Shown here one piece after another: positions 8,408-17,149 of a stretch of 64,000 nt of DNA. The notes beneath the pieces are model-generated. The model saw nothing but the letters and a program-made list of their open reading frames with translations. It made no database searches and was not told where the DNA came from. The DNA comes from JBAXGW01 sp037139195 (GTDB taxonomy: Bacteria > Bacteroidota > Bacteroidia > Bacteroidales > JAHJDW01): positions 83,699 through 147,698 of the forward strand of contig JBAXGW010000001.1 of NCBI GenBank assembly GCA_037139195.1. The letters are read 5' to 3'. Every line of letters begins with the position of its first letter. Position 1 is the stretch's first letter. Made by a program: the position numbers and the translations under genes.

Positions 8408-8439
8408 TTTGGAATAACAATTTTTGTTTCTTAATTTTG
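8408..8439 (+). promoter_or_regulatory. Bacteroidota-type promoter of the AAA/DUF4143 gene
   Basis: TTTG (8408-8411) and TAATTTTG (8432-8439) are separated by 20 bases, matching the -33 / -7 consensus. The ATG follows 19 bases later. Confidence 0.7.
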
Positions 8440-8458
8440 AGGAAAATATTAATATTTT

Positions 8459-9586
8459 ATGTATAAAAGAAAAATTGATGATATTATTGCGAAATACATT
8501 GGCAACAAAGAGTTTATTATTCTATTTGGAGCAAGACAGATTGGAAAAACTACAACATTAAACAATTTGTTTTCAAATAATCAAGATGCATTAATATTTA
8601 ATTGTGAGCGACCAGAGATTCTTCAAATTCTAGAAAACTTTAATATTTCTGAATTAAAGCTTTTATTTGGAGATAAAAAAATAATTGCCTTAGACGAGGC
8701 ACAGTGTGTTCCAAATATTGGAAAAGTTTTAAAATTGATTTATGATTCCCCTGAATTTACTCAAAAAATAATAGCAACAGGCTCTAGTAGTTTCGATTTG
8801 TCGAATAAAATCAATGAACCACTTACTGGTAGAAATTTAAAATTCAAAATGTTTCCGCTTTCATATCAGGAAATTGTAGAACACAAAACGTGGCTTTGGT
8901 GCAAGGAAAACATTGATGAATTATTGATATTTGGTTCGTATCCAGGCGTTATTGATAAGCCAATTTCTGAAAAGCCGAAGTATTTATCCAATCTTTCTTC
9001 CGACTATTTGTTTAAAGATGTTTTGGCGCTTGAAAACATTAAAAATCCCTTGGTTTTAAGAAAACTTTTGCAATTGCTGGCATGGCAAATTGGTTCAGAA
9101 GTTTCTATGAATGAGTTGGCTATGCAGTTGGGAATTTCGATGAAAACAGTTGAGAAATATATTGATTTGCTAGAAAAAAGTTTTGTTATTTTTGGATTAC
9201 ATTCATTTAGCCGAAATATGAGAAATGAATTGAAAAAGAGCAGAAAATACTATTTCTTTGATTTAGGAATTCGCAATGCTTTGATCAACAACTTCTCTGG
9301 ATTAAGTTCAAGAACAGACAAAGGTGCAATTTGGGAAAATTTTTGCATTAGTGAGCGCTATAAGAATAATGAAACTTCTAGCATATTGAAAAACATGTAT
9401 TTTTGGAGAACTTATGATGGTGCAGAAATTGATTTAGTAGAAGAAAAAGACGGCAATATTGAGTGTTTTGAATTCAAGATATCTGCAAAACGAAAAACTG
9501 CATTTCCTCAAAGTTTTGAAGAAGCCTATAAACCAAAGTCGAATTTAATAGTTTCTCCTGAAAATGTTCATGAGTTTTTGTTGTAA
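8459..9586 (+). CDS. AAA_14 / DUF4143 ATPase
   Basis: A 375-residue protein of the ATPase family common in mobile and accessory regions of Bacteria and Archaea. The Walker A is 'FGARQIGKTTTLNNL' (about residues 22-36), Walker B 'KIIALDEAQ', and sensor 1 'IIATGSSSFDLS'. A winged-helix-like region follows ('LAMQLGISMKTVEKYIDLLEKS'). The DUF4143 nuclease-like end has 'FWRTYDGAEIDLVEEKDGNIECFEFK', with the Glu, Asp and Glu-x-Lys layout of a PD-(D/E)XK fold. The cellular role is not known; linkage to transfer or stress is only speculation. It has its own promoter with repeated sites just upstream. Confidence 0.9.
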   Translation: MYKRKIDDIIAKYIGNKEFIILFGARQIGKTTTLNNLFSNNQDALIFNCERPEILQILENFNISELKLLFGDKKIIALDEAQCVPNIGKVLKLIYDSPEFTQKIIATGSSSFDLSNKINEPLTGRNLKFKMFPLSYQEIVEHKTWLWCKENIDELLIFGSYPGVIDKPISEKPKYLSNLSSDYLFKDVLALENIKNPLVLRKLLQLLAWQIGSEVSMNELAMQLGISMKTVEKYIDLLEKSFVIFGLHSFSRNMRNELKKSRKYYFFDLGIRNALINNFSGLSSRTDKGAIWENFCISERYKNNETSSILKNMYFWRTYDGAEIDLVEEKDGNIECFEFKISAKRKTAFPQSFEEAYKPKSNLIVSPENVHEFLL

Positions 9587-9688
9587 TTAGTTATTGCATA
9601 AACTCATAACTGAAAAATTAGGATTTAAGGTGGATTCTTTATATGTTTGTTTATCATTCACTTATTCAAAAAAAAAAAACATTATAAA

Positions 9689-10342
9689 ATGAAAAATATC
9701 ATATTACTTATCATTATATTTTTATCCTCTGTTTATGTTGAAGCGCAGAAAATTAATTTTGCAGTTTCAAATAATCATGGAGATTTTGTTTATATGGGCA
9801 TAGGCAATAATTTAACTATAATTGCTGAAAACACCCCAGCAGATTCTTTGTATATAACAACTGACAATGGCAGAATTTATAAAAGCAAAAAATTCGAATA
9901 TTTTTATGCTCCAACTAAATATGGAATAGCAACAATAACATTGAAAACAATAAAAGGTTTAGATACAATATTAATTGGCAAATATGAATTTCGAGTCATC
10001 AGTCCTGAATTAACAATAGAAACCATAGGCGAAAAAGGTTGTATACAAAATGGACTTATTGATAGAGATGCTTTTAAAGACGCAAGTTATATTTCAGTTG
10101 GATATAAAACCTTTTTATTGCAAGGTGTTGAATTCAAGATATACGAGTATTGCATATTAGTAATTCGTAACAATAAGGTTTTTGATATGAAAAGATTTGA
10201 AAATCCATTCTTCAATGATGAAGCAAAAAAAATGTTCGCATCATTGAAAAGTGGGGACATTATGATTTTCAACAGTATAAATTATATTACTCCAGATGGA
10301 AAAAAAGACTTCCTTAATCCTTTGGAATATAGAATAAAATAA
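9689..10342 (+). CDS. secreted protein resembling the GldM C-terminal domain
   Basis: The ATG at 9689 starts a signal peptide (MKNIILLIIIFLSSVYVEAQ); the longer upstream reading would add a lysine run and is unlikely. The 217-residue protein has 'YMGIGNNLTIIAENTPADSLYITTDNGRI' and 'TLKTIKGLDTILIGKYEFRV', which match the strand order of the GldM_C domain (the 'gliding motility-associated' beta domain). The end 'FASLKSGDIMIFNSINYITPDG' also recurs in such proteins. Stand-alone copies are frequent in Bacteroidota and their role is unknown; the complete GldM has an additional N-terminal membrane part not present here. Confidence 0.6.
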   Translation: MKNIILLIIIFLSSVYVEAQKINFAVSNNHGDFVYMGIGNNLTIIAENTPADSLYITTDNGRIYKSKKFEYFYAPTKYGIATITLKTIKGLDTILIGKYEFRVISPELTIETIGEKGCIQNGLIDRDAFKDASYISVGYKTFLLQGVEFKIYEYCILVIRNNKVFDMKRFENPFFNDEAKKMFASLKSGDIMIFNSINYITPDGKKDFLNPLEYRIK

Positions 10343-10355
10343 AAAAGCTTAACAA

Positions 10356-10844
10356 TTAACTACAATCAAAAACTTCTAAATCAGATATTTTAGCTTTATC
10401 AATATTAAAACGAATCATTGTTTTTTTTTGTTGAAAGCCATATTTGCCAGCTGCACCAGGGTTTATATGTAACAGATTGTTTTTAGGGTCATTAATTACT
10501 TTTAAAATATGCGAATGACCTGAAATAAAAATAGTAGGCTGATATTTTTGAATTAAAGAATATGCGTATTTGTCATATTTACCAGGGTAACCTCCAATAT
10601 GAATCATTAAAACAGTTATGTCTTCTGCTTTAAAACATTGAAATTCTGGAAACTCACAACGTATGTCTTGTCCATCTATATTTCCGTATACCGCTTTTAC
10701 AGGTTTTATCTCTCTCAGTTTTTGAATCACCTCATAGTTTCCAATGTCTCCAGCATGCCATATTTCATTACATGAAGAAAAAAAATCAGCAGCTTGTGGC
10801 AAAACAAAATTATGAGTATCGGACAACAAACCAATTTTAATCAT
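10356..10844 (-). CDS. YfcE/MJ0936-family metallophosphodiesterase
   Basis: The 162-residue protein has all motifs of the family: 'GLLSDTHN' (metal-binding Asp and His), 'WHAGDIGN', 'VYGNID' (GNxD), and 'ISGHSHILKV' plus 'HINPGAAGKYG' near the end. Such enzymes are Mn-dependent phosphodiesterases, described on artificial substrates and on 2',3'-cyclic or dinucleotide-like compounds; the natural substrate here is unknown. It is the last gene of a three-gene operon with cyanophycin synthetase and an Hpt protein, separated from the latter by one base. Confidence 0.9.
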   Translation of the reverse strand: MIKIGLLSDTHNFVLPQAADFFSSCNEIWHAGDIGNYEVIQKLREIKPVKAVYGNIDGQDIRCEFPEFQCFKAEDITVLMIHIGGYPGKYDKYAYSLIQKYQPTIFISGHSHILKVINDPKNNLLHINPGAAGKYGFQQKKTMIRFNIDKAKISDLEVFDCS

Positions 10845-10845
10845 A

Positions 10846-11196
10846 TTAGTCTATTGAATACGTTGTTTTTAAATGTATTACAACTTCAGCAGACATGGCT
10901 TTTGATACATTAAAAAGCGATTCAACACATGCTTGTTCTGATTCTATCATCGATAATTTTTCAATATTTGCGAAATTTTCTGACAGTTCGTTAAGCCCGA
11001 AAATACGAAACGATGATTTCAACTTATGTGCAGTCGACCTTACTGCGTTCCAATCGGAATTGCATATTGATGCTTGAATAGTTTCAATGTTTTTTGGTGT
11101 TTCCGAAACAAACAGGCTTATCAACTCCTTTAGAGAATCAGAATCACTTCCACAAGCTTCATTTAGGTAGGTTAAATCTATCTTAATACCAGACAT
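10846..11196 (-). CDS. orphan Hpt (histidine phosphotransfer) protein
   Basis: A 116-residue all-helical protein. 'AVRSTAHKLKSSFRIFGL' contains the conserved phosphoryl-accepting His in the Hpt consensus (A-H-x-L-K-G/S), at about residue 57. The 'IDLTYLNEACGSDSDSLKELISLF' start is typical of these domains. It has no kinase or receiver fused to it, so it should relay phosphate between a hybrid kinase and a response regulator; the hybrid kinase about 6 kb away is a possible partner but nothing proves it. It lies 22 bases after cphA in the same operon. Confidence 0.9.
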   Translation of the reverse strand: MSGIKIDLTYLNEACGSDSDSLKELISLFVSETPKNIETIQASICNSDWNAVRSTAHKLKSSFRIFGLNELSENFANIEKLSMIESEQACVESLFNVSKAMSAEVVIHLKTTYSID

Positions 11197-11218
11197 ACAA
11201 TCTTTTTTATCTATTACT

Positions 11219-13861
11219 TTATAAAATACTATTTAATATTTCTAATGTTTTGTCAAATCTACCTGTTAAAATTACGAGTAAATCATTTTCATTAGTATTT
11301 TTAATTCCATTTTCCCATGCAAGTTCAGGCGATTCAAATATATGTAATTTTTCGATATTAAAACCCGATTTTATTGCGCCTTGTTTTAACAACTCAGTTA
11401 TATTTCCATTTTCACGTCCTCGCATATCAAATCCTTCGTAAAAATATAATTCATCATAAAACGATCCTGCTATCTCACCTAAACTAATAATTTCAGAATC
11501 GTGTCTTTCGCCTGTTGCATCAATAACACCAACTTTCCTGCCTTCAAATAAAGCTAAAAACTTATTGATTTCTGTAAAACTAACAATATTATGAGCGTAA
11601 TCTATGAAAATATTTTTATTTTCCTTTTTGATAAAAGTCATTCTACCAAAAAGATTTTCCATACTAGGAACAAAGCTTGTAAGATGTAATTTTATTTTTT
11701 CAGATGGCATACCATACGCATGTAATGCAGCAATAGTTGCAAGAATATTTTCATACATCATGCTTGCTTTTCCTTGATATGTAAGCGGAATCGATGCAAT
11801 TGGAAAATTAAATTTCAAACCTCCCATCATGTTTAAAACAAATGCATCATTTTCAATATAAACGGCAATTCCCTTTTGTTGTATATGGAGTTTTATATGC
11901 GGATTCAAAGGATTCACTGAAAATAAAATCAGTTTTCCATACAATCGTTTTTTTGCATCTAAAATAAGTTCATTATCAGCATTTAAAATTGAATAACCCG
12001 TTTCGTAGACTTCTTCGGCAACCACAGATTTTGCATAAGCTAAATCTTCAATATATTTTATATCATCATGTCCAATATGTTCTTCATGTACATTTAAAAA
12101 TATTCCTATATCCGCAAATTTATAGCCAAGCCCATCGCGAATGATTCCTTCTCTGGATGTTTCAACTATAGCACATTCAATGGTTGGATCTTTTAATACA
12201 AGTTGTACCGCTTCAGGTGAAGTCATATCTCCATTTCTGAGGCAATTATTGGCAATATACAATCCTTCTGTTGTTGCTAAGCCTGTTGGCACTCCCTCTG
12301 CTGAAATACAATGATTAATTAAACAAGCAGTTATGGTTTTACCTACAGTTCCTGTTATGGAAATAAGCGGTATTCTAGTTTTGTCGTGATTAGGAAAAAG
12401 CGCATTAATAAAAGCTCCAGTTACATTTCTTGTTTTACCAAAAGTGGGCATAATATGCATACGGAAATCGGGTGCTGCATTAACCTCAAGCACAATGCCA
12501 TTATTTAAATTAATAGCTTCTGATATATCATTTGATAGAATATCAACACCAGCTACATTTAAACCAAGTGTTTTAGCTGCTCTTTCAGCAACAAACTTAT
12601 TAAATGGATGAATAATATCTGTAATATCTGTAGAAGAACCACCTAATTTCACATTTCCTGAATTTTTAAGAAATAGCACCTCATTTATCGGTAAAATCGT
12701 ATCAAGTGTATAATCCTTATCTTGAATTATTTTTATTGTAGTGCCGTCAATTTCAACTTTTGAAAGTTTTCCCTTATCACCAATTTGCCTATCCGGATTT
12801 TGATTTAAAATATCAATAAGCTTTTCTATACTACTTAATCCATCACCAACAATATATGGAGGAGTCAATTCAACACCAGCTACTAGCTTGTAATCTATTA
12901 TTAATAAACGGTAATTTTTCCCTGTACTATATGGCTGAACTACAACTTCATCTTCTACTTCTGTTATCCAATTAAAAGTATGAATAATTTCCTCTTCCGT
13001 TTTTAAGTTAAATCGAACACGCTGACCAAGATACCCTTCAATTGGTTTTATTGTAATTGGCTTGTTTATTTTGTAAAAAAAAGCCAAAACATCTTCAATT
13101 TTCTTGGTTCTAATAGTTTCTAACACTGGTATTGCTGCATCTTTAAGCATTAGTGTTGAAAGATACTTATTATCAGCAGCTTCAACGGCCAAAAGATTAG
13201 TATCAGAAGTTATTGTTGCACGTATTCTTTTTAAATATTTTCCAGTTCCTAATTGTGCTAGATTGTACGAATCTAATCTAAAATAAGGAATTTGACGTTT
13301 TTCGGCTTCATTAACAATGGCTTGTGTACTTGGACCCAAAAGTTGGTTTTCTCTGATAGAAATTAAATTGTTTGTAATTTCACTAATATCAAAAGGTTTG
13401 TCTAGTAATAGACAATTGATATAATTTACTGCCGCTTTGCCTGCATATACACCGGCAATTTCATCAAAAAAACGATATATAATATTGTAAACGCCTTGTT
13501 CTAATGTGCTTCTTGTTTTTCCATATCCAACTGGCATTCCTGCAAGTGTCTGAAATTCAATGGCAACATGCTCTATAACATGACCAAGCAATGTGCCTTC
13601 TGTAACTCGTTGAAAAAAACCACCTTTTACGCCATAAGAACAATGATGCTCATATAAAGTAGGTATTTGAGTTGATAACTTTTCGAAAAAGCCCGGTATT
13701 GCGTTAGTAAAAACTTCGTCAAAATTTTGCAAATTAAGACGAATTAAAACGATTGGACCTGCACTAAAATAATTTGCTCCACCTAAAATTTTTGTATTCT
13801 CAATTTTTAGTGGTCCATCAACAACCTGATAATTAATATATTCGTTGATATTAAATTCCAT
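11219..13861 (-). CDS. cphA: cyanophycin synthetase
   Basis: An 880-residue protein of normal CphA length. The N-terminal third is the family-specific region ('GGANYFSAGPIVLIRLNL', 'LLGHVIEHVAIEFQTLAGMPVGYGKTRST'), followed by an ATP-grasp module (about residues 210-480, 'IEGYLGQRVRFNL', 'GLNVAGVDILSND', 'VLEVNAAPDFRMH'). The C-terminal half is a Mur-ligase module with P-loop 'ITGTVGKTITA' near residue 505 and 'IDYAHN' near 740. The usual P-loop is GTNGKTTT; the Asn to Val and Thr to Ile changes are unusual but keep Gly-Lys-Thr. CphA polymerises Asp and Arg into cyanophycin, a nitrogen store. No cyanophycinase gene is in the window. Confidence 0.9.
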   Translation of the reverse strand: MEFNINEYINYQVVDGPLKIENTKILGGANYFSAGPIVLIRLNLQNFDEVFTNAIPGFFEKLSTQIPTLYEHHCSYGVKGGFFQRVTEGTLLGHVIEHVAIEFQTLAGMPVGYGKTRSTLEQGVYNIIYRFFDEIAGVYAGKAAVNYINCLLLDKPFDISEITNNLISIRENQLLGPSTQAIVNEAEKRQIPYFRLDSYNLAQLGTGKYLKRIRATITSDTNLLAVEAADNKYLSTLMLKDAAIPVLETIRTKKIEDVLAFFYKINKPITIKPIEGYLGQRVRFNLKTEEEIIHTFNWITEVEDEVVVQPYSTGKNYRLLIIDYKLVAGVELTPPYIVGDGLSSIEKLIDILNQNPDRQIGDKGKLSKVEIDGTTIKIIQDKDYTLDTILPINEVLFLKNSGNVKLGGSSTDITDIIHPFNKFVAERAAKTLGLNVAGVDILSNDISEAINLNNGIVLEVNAAPDFRMHIMPTFGKTRNVTGAFINALFPNHDKTRIPLISITGTVGKTITACLINHCISAEGVPTGLATTEGLYIANNCLRNGDMTSPEAVQLVLKDPTIECAIVETSREGIIRDGLGYKFADIGIFLNVHEEHIGHDDIKYIEDLAYAKSVVAEEVYETGYSILNADNELILDAKKRLYGKLILFSVNPLNPHIKLHIQQKGIAVYIENDAFVLNMMGGLKFNFPIASIPLTYQGKASMMYENILATIAALHAYGMPSEKIKLHLTSFVPSMENLFGRMTFIKKENKNIFIDYAHNIVSFTEINKFLALFEGRKVGVIDATGERHDSEIISLGEIAGSFYDELYFYEGFDMRGRENGNITELLKQGAIKSGFNIEKLHIFESPELAWENGIKNTNENDLLVILTGRFDKTLEILNSIL

Positions 13862-13954
13862 TATATTTTTATTTAATATCTATCAATATTACTAATTTTT
13901 TTCTTTAAAAAAAAAATTATCTTTACATCGAAATTATTTACATGCTAAGCTATT

Positions 13955-14821
13955 ATGAGTAAGAGTATTATTATATCCGTTTTATTTTTTTTGTCTATAA
14001 CAACAACGGGCCTATTTGCACAAGACGACATTAAAGTGTTAATCAACAAGAGAGACTCCAGCTATTCTGTATTTCAGAAAAATAAATCAACGATAGAAGT
14101 TGATTCAATATCTAGCAAATTGTCAAAGCAAATTAAATCGATGAATGAAATTATTGAAGAAGATAATTTAATTATAGATTTAATTAATGAAAAATTAGAT
14201 CAATTTTCTAGCGATACTTCTGTAACAAACAAAAAGAATAGAGAGATTGAAGGTTTGACAAAAGAGTTGGACAATAAAAACAATGCATTTGGTATTTTTC
14301 TGGTTCTTAGTGTAGTAATGGGCGGATTAATGGTATTGTTTATACTGCTATTTATTAATAGTTCAATTAGCAAACGCAAGTATATTACAAACAATGCTAA
14401 TTCCGACGAGTTAGCAAAAAAATATCTAGAAGAAAGAGATATCCTATTAAGCAATATTAATGAAAATGACAATTCGCTAAATAATGAATATGCGACTCTT
14501 AAAGAAATTAGCGACAAAGAATTAAAAAAGCAAAAAGAAATTCAAGAAGCTTTGAAAAAAGAAATTGAACGATTGAATACCGAATTTTTTAAAGCAGAAG
14601 CAATTGCTCATAATTCAAAAGTAGAAAATGCAAACCTTCAAAATGAAATTGATGATCTGCGCGATATGCTTAAACAATTATCCAATGTGCCTCGCGAAAA
14701 AATAGAAGAAATGGAATTGAATTTTTTGAAGCTTGAAAAATTAAGTCAACTACTTGAAAACAAAGCTATTAATGAAGAAGAATTTGAAAACAAGAAAAAA
14801 GATTTGTTAAACGAAATATAA
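13955..14821 (+). CDS. membrane coiled-coil protein with C-terminal SHOCT motif
   Basis: A 288-residue protein with a signal peptide ending near 'GLFAQ', a periplasmic coiled coil (residues 40-100), one membrane helix 'AFGIFLVLSVVMGGLMVLFILLF' (about 112-134), and a long cytoplasmic coiled coil rich in Lys/Glu. The end 'LEKLSQLLENKAINEEEFENKKKDLL' is a SHOCT motif, a short C-terminal element often found on oligomerising or regulatory proteins. Its function is unknown. The TPR protein begins eight bases downstream, so they are likely partners. Confidence 0.7.
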   Translation: MSKSIIISVLFFLSITTTGLFAQDDIKVLINKRDSSYSVFQKNKSTIEVDSISSKLSKQIKSMNEIIEEDNLIIDLINEKLDQFSSDTSVTNKKNREIEGLTKELDNKNNAFGIFLVLSVVMGGLMVLFILLFINSSISKRKYITNNANSDELAKKYLEERDILLSNINENDNSLNNEYATLKEISDKELKKQKEIQEALKKEIERLNTEFFKAEAIAHNSKVENANLQNEIDDLRDMLKQLSNVPREKIEEMELNFLKLEKLSQLLENKAINEEEFENKKKDLLNEI

Positions 14822-14829
14822 TCTAAATA

Positions 14830-16236
14830 GTGAAAAGAATATTCTTGATTATTGTTGTTTTATTTTCGTCGTTTTTTTCAATTGCAGAGAACATAGATTC
14901 TTTATTATTGACTATAAACAAACTGTCTGATTCAAAAAAAGCAGAAAAATATATTTCATTAATAAAAACATATAGAGCCAACAACCCACTTCTTGCATTT
15001 GAACTTTCGGAACAAGCTTATAAATTTGCTAAGCTTAATGAGAAACCTTTTGAAATTGCAAATATTTCGAAGGAATTTGCTATTTGTTATTATTGGAATA
15101 GTGAAATTGATTCTGCAATATATAAATACAACGAAGCTATTCTTAATTTCAAAATTATTAATAATACGAAAGAAATTGCAAATTGCAAAAACAACATTGG
15201 TCTATGTTATACTGATATTGCTGAATATAAAAAGGCTTTAATCCATTTCAATCAAGCATTATCTTTTTACTCCTTAAATAACGATAGCATTTCAATTGCC
15301 GATGTAAACAATAATATTGGAATGCTTTTGCATTTAATGGGAAGGTACAATCAAGCACTCGATAAATACAAATTTGCGTTAGCCATTTATAAGCAAAACA
15401 ATAAAACTAATGATGCAGCAGAAGTTTTTCAAAACACAGGAGTTACTTATCAATCAATTGGAAACTATGCTTTAGCAATTGATTATTTTCAAAAAGCGCT
15501 TGAATTATTTGTTGTTAAAAACGATAAATACGGAATTGCTAAATCAAACAATAACATTGGCTATGTGCTTTATTTAATTGATGATTTTAAAAATTCTGTC
15601 AAATACTTGAATCAATCCATACGAATAAAAGAGTCAATTGAAGATAATGATGGAATAGCCACTTCATTACTTACAATCGGCAAAATTGATCAAGAACAAA
15701 AAAACTACAATTCAGCTGAAAACAGATTTAGGCAATGCTTGAAAATATTTGAAGAAACTGATAATCAACGAATGATATTGAATTCTTATATTTTGTTAGC
15801 TTTGAATTATAGAAGCAAAAATGAAATATCTACAGCGATTCATTTTCTAAATGCAGCTCTAGAAAAAGCAACTGAACAAGATGCATGGCAAGAATTGATT
15901 GAAGTTCACAATACTTTTTCGCTAATATATTCAGAAAGCTCAAATTACAAATTAGCTTACGATCATTTATTACTTGCTTCTAATTATAAAGACTCCGTTT
16001 TTAATGAGCAATTATTATTGAAATCGTCTGATAATAATGGCTATATAAACAATGAGAATAGTGTTAGCAACAATAATATGAACTCGGGAAAATTAAGTAT
16101 ATTTGCAAATATTTTAATATATTTATCAATCTTTATTGTATTTTTGATAATTGTGTGTGTATATTTTTCTGAACGCAAGAAAAACAGACACTTAAAACGA
16201 AGAATTAAACAAATAGAAAACTCACAAATAAAATAA
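14830..16236 (+). CDS. tetratricopeptide-repeat protein with C-terminal membrane anchor
   Basis: The 468-residue protein starts at GTG with a signal peptide (ILIIVVLFSSFFSIAE). About eight TPR units follow (residues 40-390), for example 'ANCKNNIGLCYTDIAEYKKALIHFNQAL' spanned over one repeat. Near residue 425 'ILIYLSIFIVFLIIVCVYF' is a single membrane helix, followed by a very basic 20-residue tail. This is the layout of the periplasmic sensor half of many Bacteroidota TPR-kinases or TPR-LuxR regulators, but the output domain is missing. It may act with the membrane coiled-coil protein upstream. Confidence 0.8.
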   Translation: MKRIFLIIVVLFSSFFSIAENIDSLLLTINKLSDSKKAEKYISLIKTYRANNPLLAFELSEQAYKFAKLNEKPFEIANISKEFAICYYWNSEIDSAIYKYNEAILNFKIINNTKEIANCKNNIGLCYTDIAEYKKALIHFNQALSFYSLNNDSISIADVNNNIGMLLHLMGRYNQALDKYKFALAIYKQNNKTNDAAEVFQNTGVTYQSIGNYALAIDYFQKALELFVVKNDKYGIAKSNNNIGYVLYLIDDFKNSVKYLNQSIRIKESIEDNDGIATSLLTIGKIDQEQKNYNSAENRFRQCLKIFEETDNQRMILNSYILLALNYRSKNEISTAIHFLNAALEKATEQDAWQELIEVHNTFSLIYSESSNYKLAYDHLLLASNYKDSVFNEQLLLKSSDNNGYINNENSVSNNNMNSGKLSIFANILIYLSIFIVFLIIVCVYFSERKKNRHLKRRIKQIENSQIK

Positions 16237-16240
16237 TAAA

Positions 16241-16987
16241 ATGGCAAAAATTGGTATTATAGGTGGTTCAGGATTAGAAAATTTAGATTTTTTTGAACAA
16301 TCAAAAAAAATTAAAGCAAAAACAAAATATGGAGCGCCTAGTTCTGAACTATTATGTGGCACAATTGGTAAAAACGAAGTTGTAATATTATCAAGACATG
16401 ACAAAAACCATACAATTACACCTTCAAAAATAAACAACCGTGCTAATATCATGGCATTGAAAGAAGCTGGATGCACTCATATTATTGCAACAACAGCATG
16501 CGGCAGTTTGCAAGGTCATATTCACCGTGGTGATATAGTATTTCTAAATCAATTTATAGATTTTACCAAACATAGAGAAACTACTTTTTTTGATGAATTT
16601 GGAAACGATGAATTGAATCATACTCCAATGGCTAGTCCATTTGACGAATATCTTAGAACTAATTTAATTGCCGCTGCTTCAAAAATAAAAATAAGATATC
16701 ATATTGAAGGTACAGTTGTTACCATTGAAGGTCCTCGTTTTTCTACTCAGGCTGAATCTAGAATGTTTAAATTGTGGGGTGCTGATGTTATTAATATGAC
16801 TACAGCCCCGGAAGCAATTTTAGCAAATGAAATTGGTATTCCTTATGCGGCCATAGCACTAAGCACTGATTATGATTGCTGGAAAGTAGACGAAAATGCA
16901 GTTACTTGGGAAGAAGTTTTAGCCGTTTTTAAAAGCAATGTTGAAAACCTAGAGCAATTATTGCTTGCAGCAGTTGATTCAATTTAA
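16241..16987 (+). CDS. mtnP: S-methyl-5'-thioadenosine phosphorylase
   Basis: A 248-residue member of the MTAP/PNP class II family. 'IGIIGGSGLENL' at the start, 'LSRHDKNHTITPSKINNRAN' (phosphate site), 'TTACGSLQ', 'VVTIEGPRFSTQAES' and 'GADVINMTTAPEAILANEIGI' are the diagnostic blocks; the Met-Thr of the latter contacts the ribose. The enzyme cleaves 5'-methylthioadenosine to adenine and methylthioribose 1-phosphate for methionine salvage. 'DYDCW' supports MTA over inosine. It lies four bases after the TPR gene and 25 bases before the rubredoxin-like gene. Confidence 0.9.
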   Translation: MAKIGIIGGSGLENLDFFEQSKKIKAKTKYGAPSSELLCGTIGKNEVVILSRHDKNHTITPSKINNRANIMALKEAGCTHIIATTACGSLQGHIHRGDIVFLNQFIDFTKHRETTFFDEFGNDELNHTPMASPFDEYLRTNLIAAASKIKIRYHIEGTVVTIEGPRFSTQAESRMFKLWGADVINMTTAPEAILANEIGIPYAAIALSTDYDCWKVDENAVTWEEVLAVFKSNVENLEQLLLAAVDSI

Positions 16988-17012
16988 CATCCATTTGATT
17001 TTTAAATAATTT

Positions 17013-17129
17013 ATGAAAAAATTTAGATGCGAAGTTTGTGGATATATTTTGGAAACTGATTCAGCACCAAAAGAAGAATGCCCTGTTTGCGGAGCTGAAG
17101 TTGAAGCATATATCGAAATAGAAGATTAG
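17013..17129 (+). CDS. 38-residue rubredoxin-like zinc/iron ribbon protein
   Basis: A short open frame beginning MKKFRCEVCGYILE and containing 'CPVCGA' 17 residues later, giving two CxxC knuckles as in rubredoxin-type or zinc-ribbon folds. The 'CxxCGY' is typical of rubredoxin-like domains of rubrerythrins. It ends with an acidic tail. It fits neatly between mtnP and the hybrid kinase and has no overlap. Isolated rubredoxin-like ribbons of this size occur in anaerobes and bind one metal ion; whether iron or zinc is open. Confidence 0.75.
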   Translation: MKKFRCEVCGYILETDSAPKEECPVCGAEVEAYIEIED

Positions 17130-17149
17130 AACAATTAAAACTTATTAAT

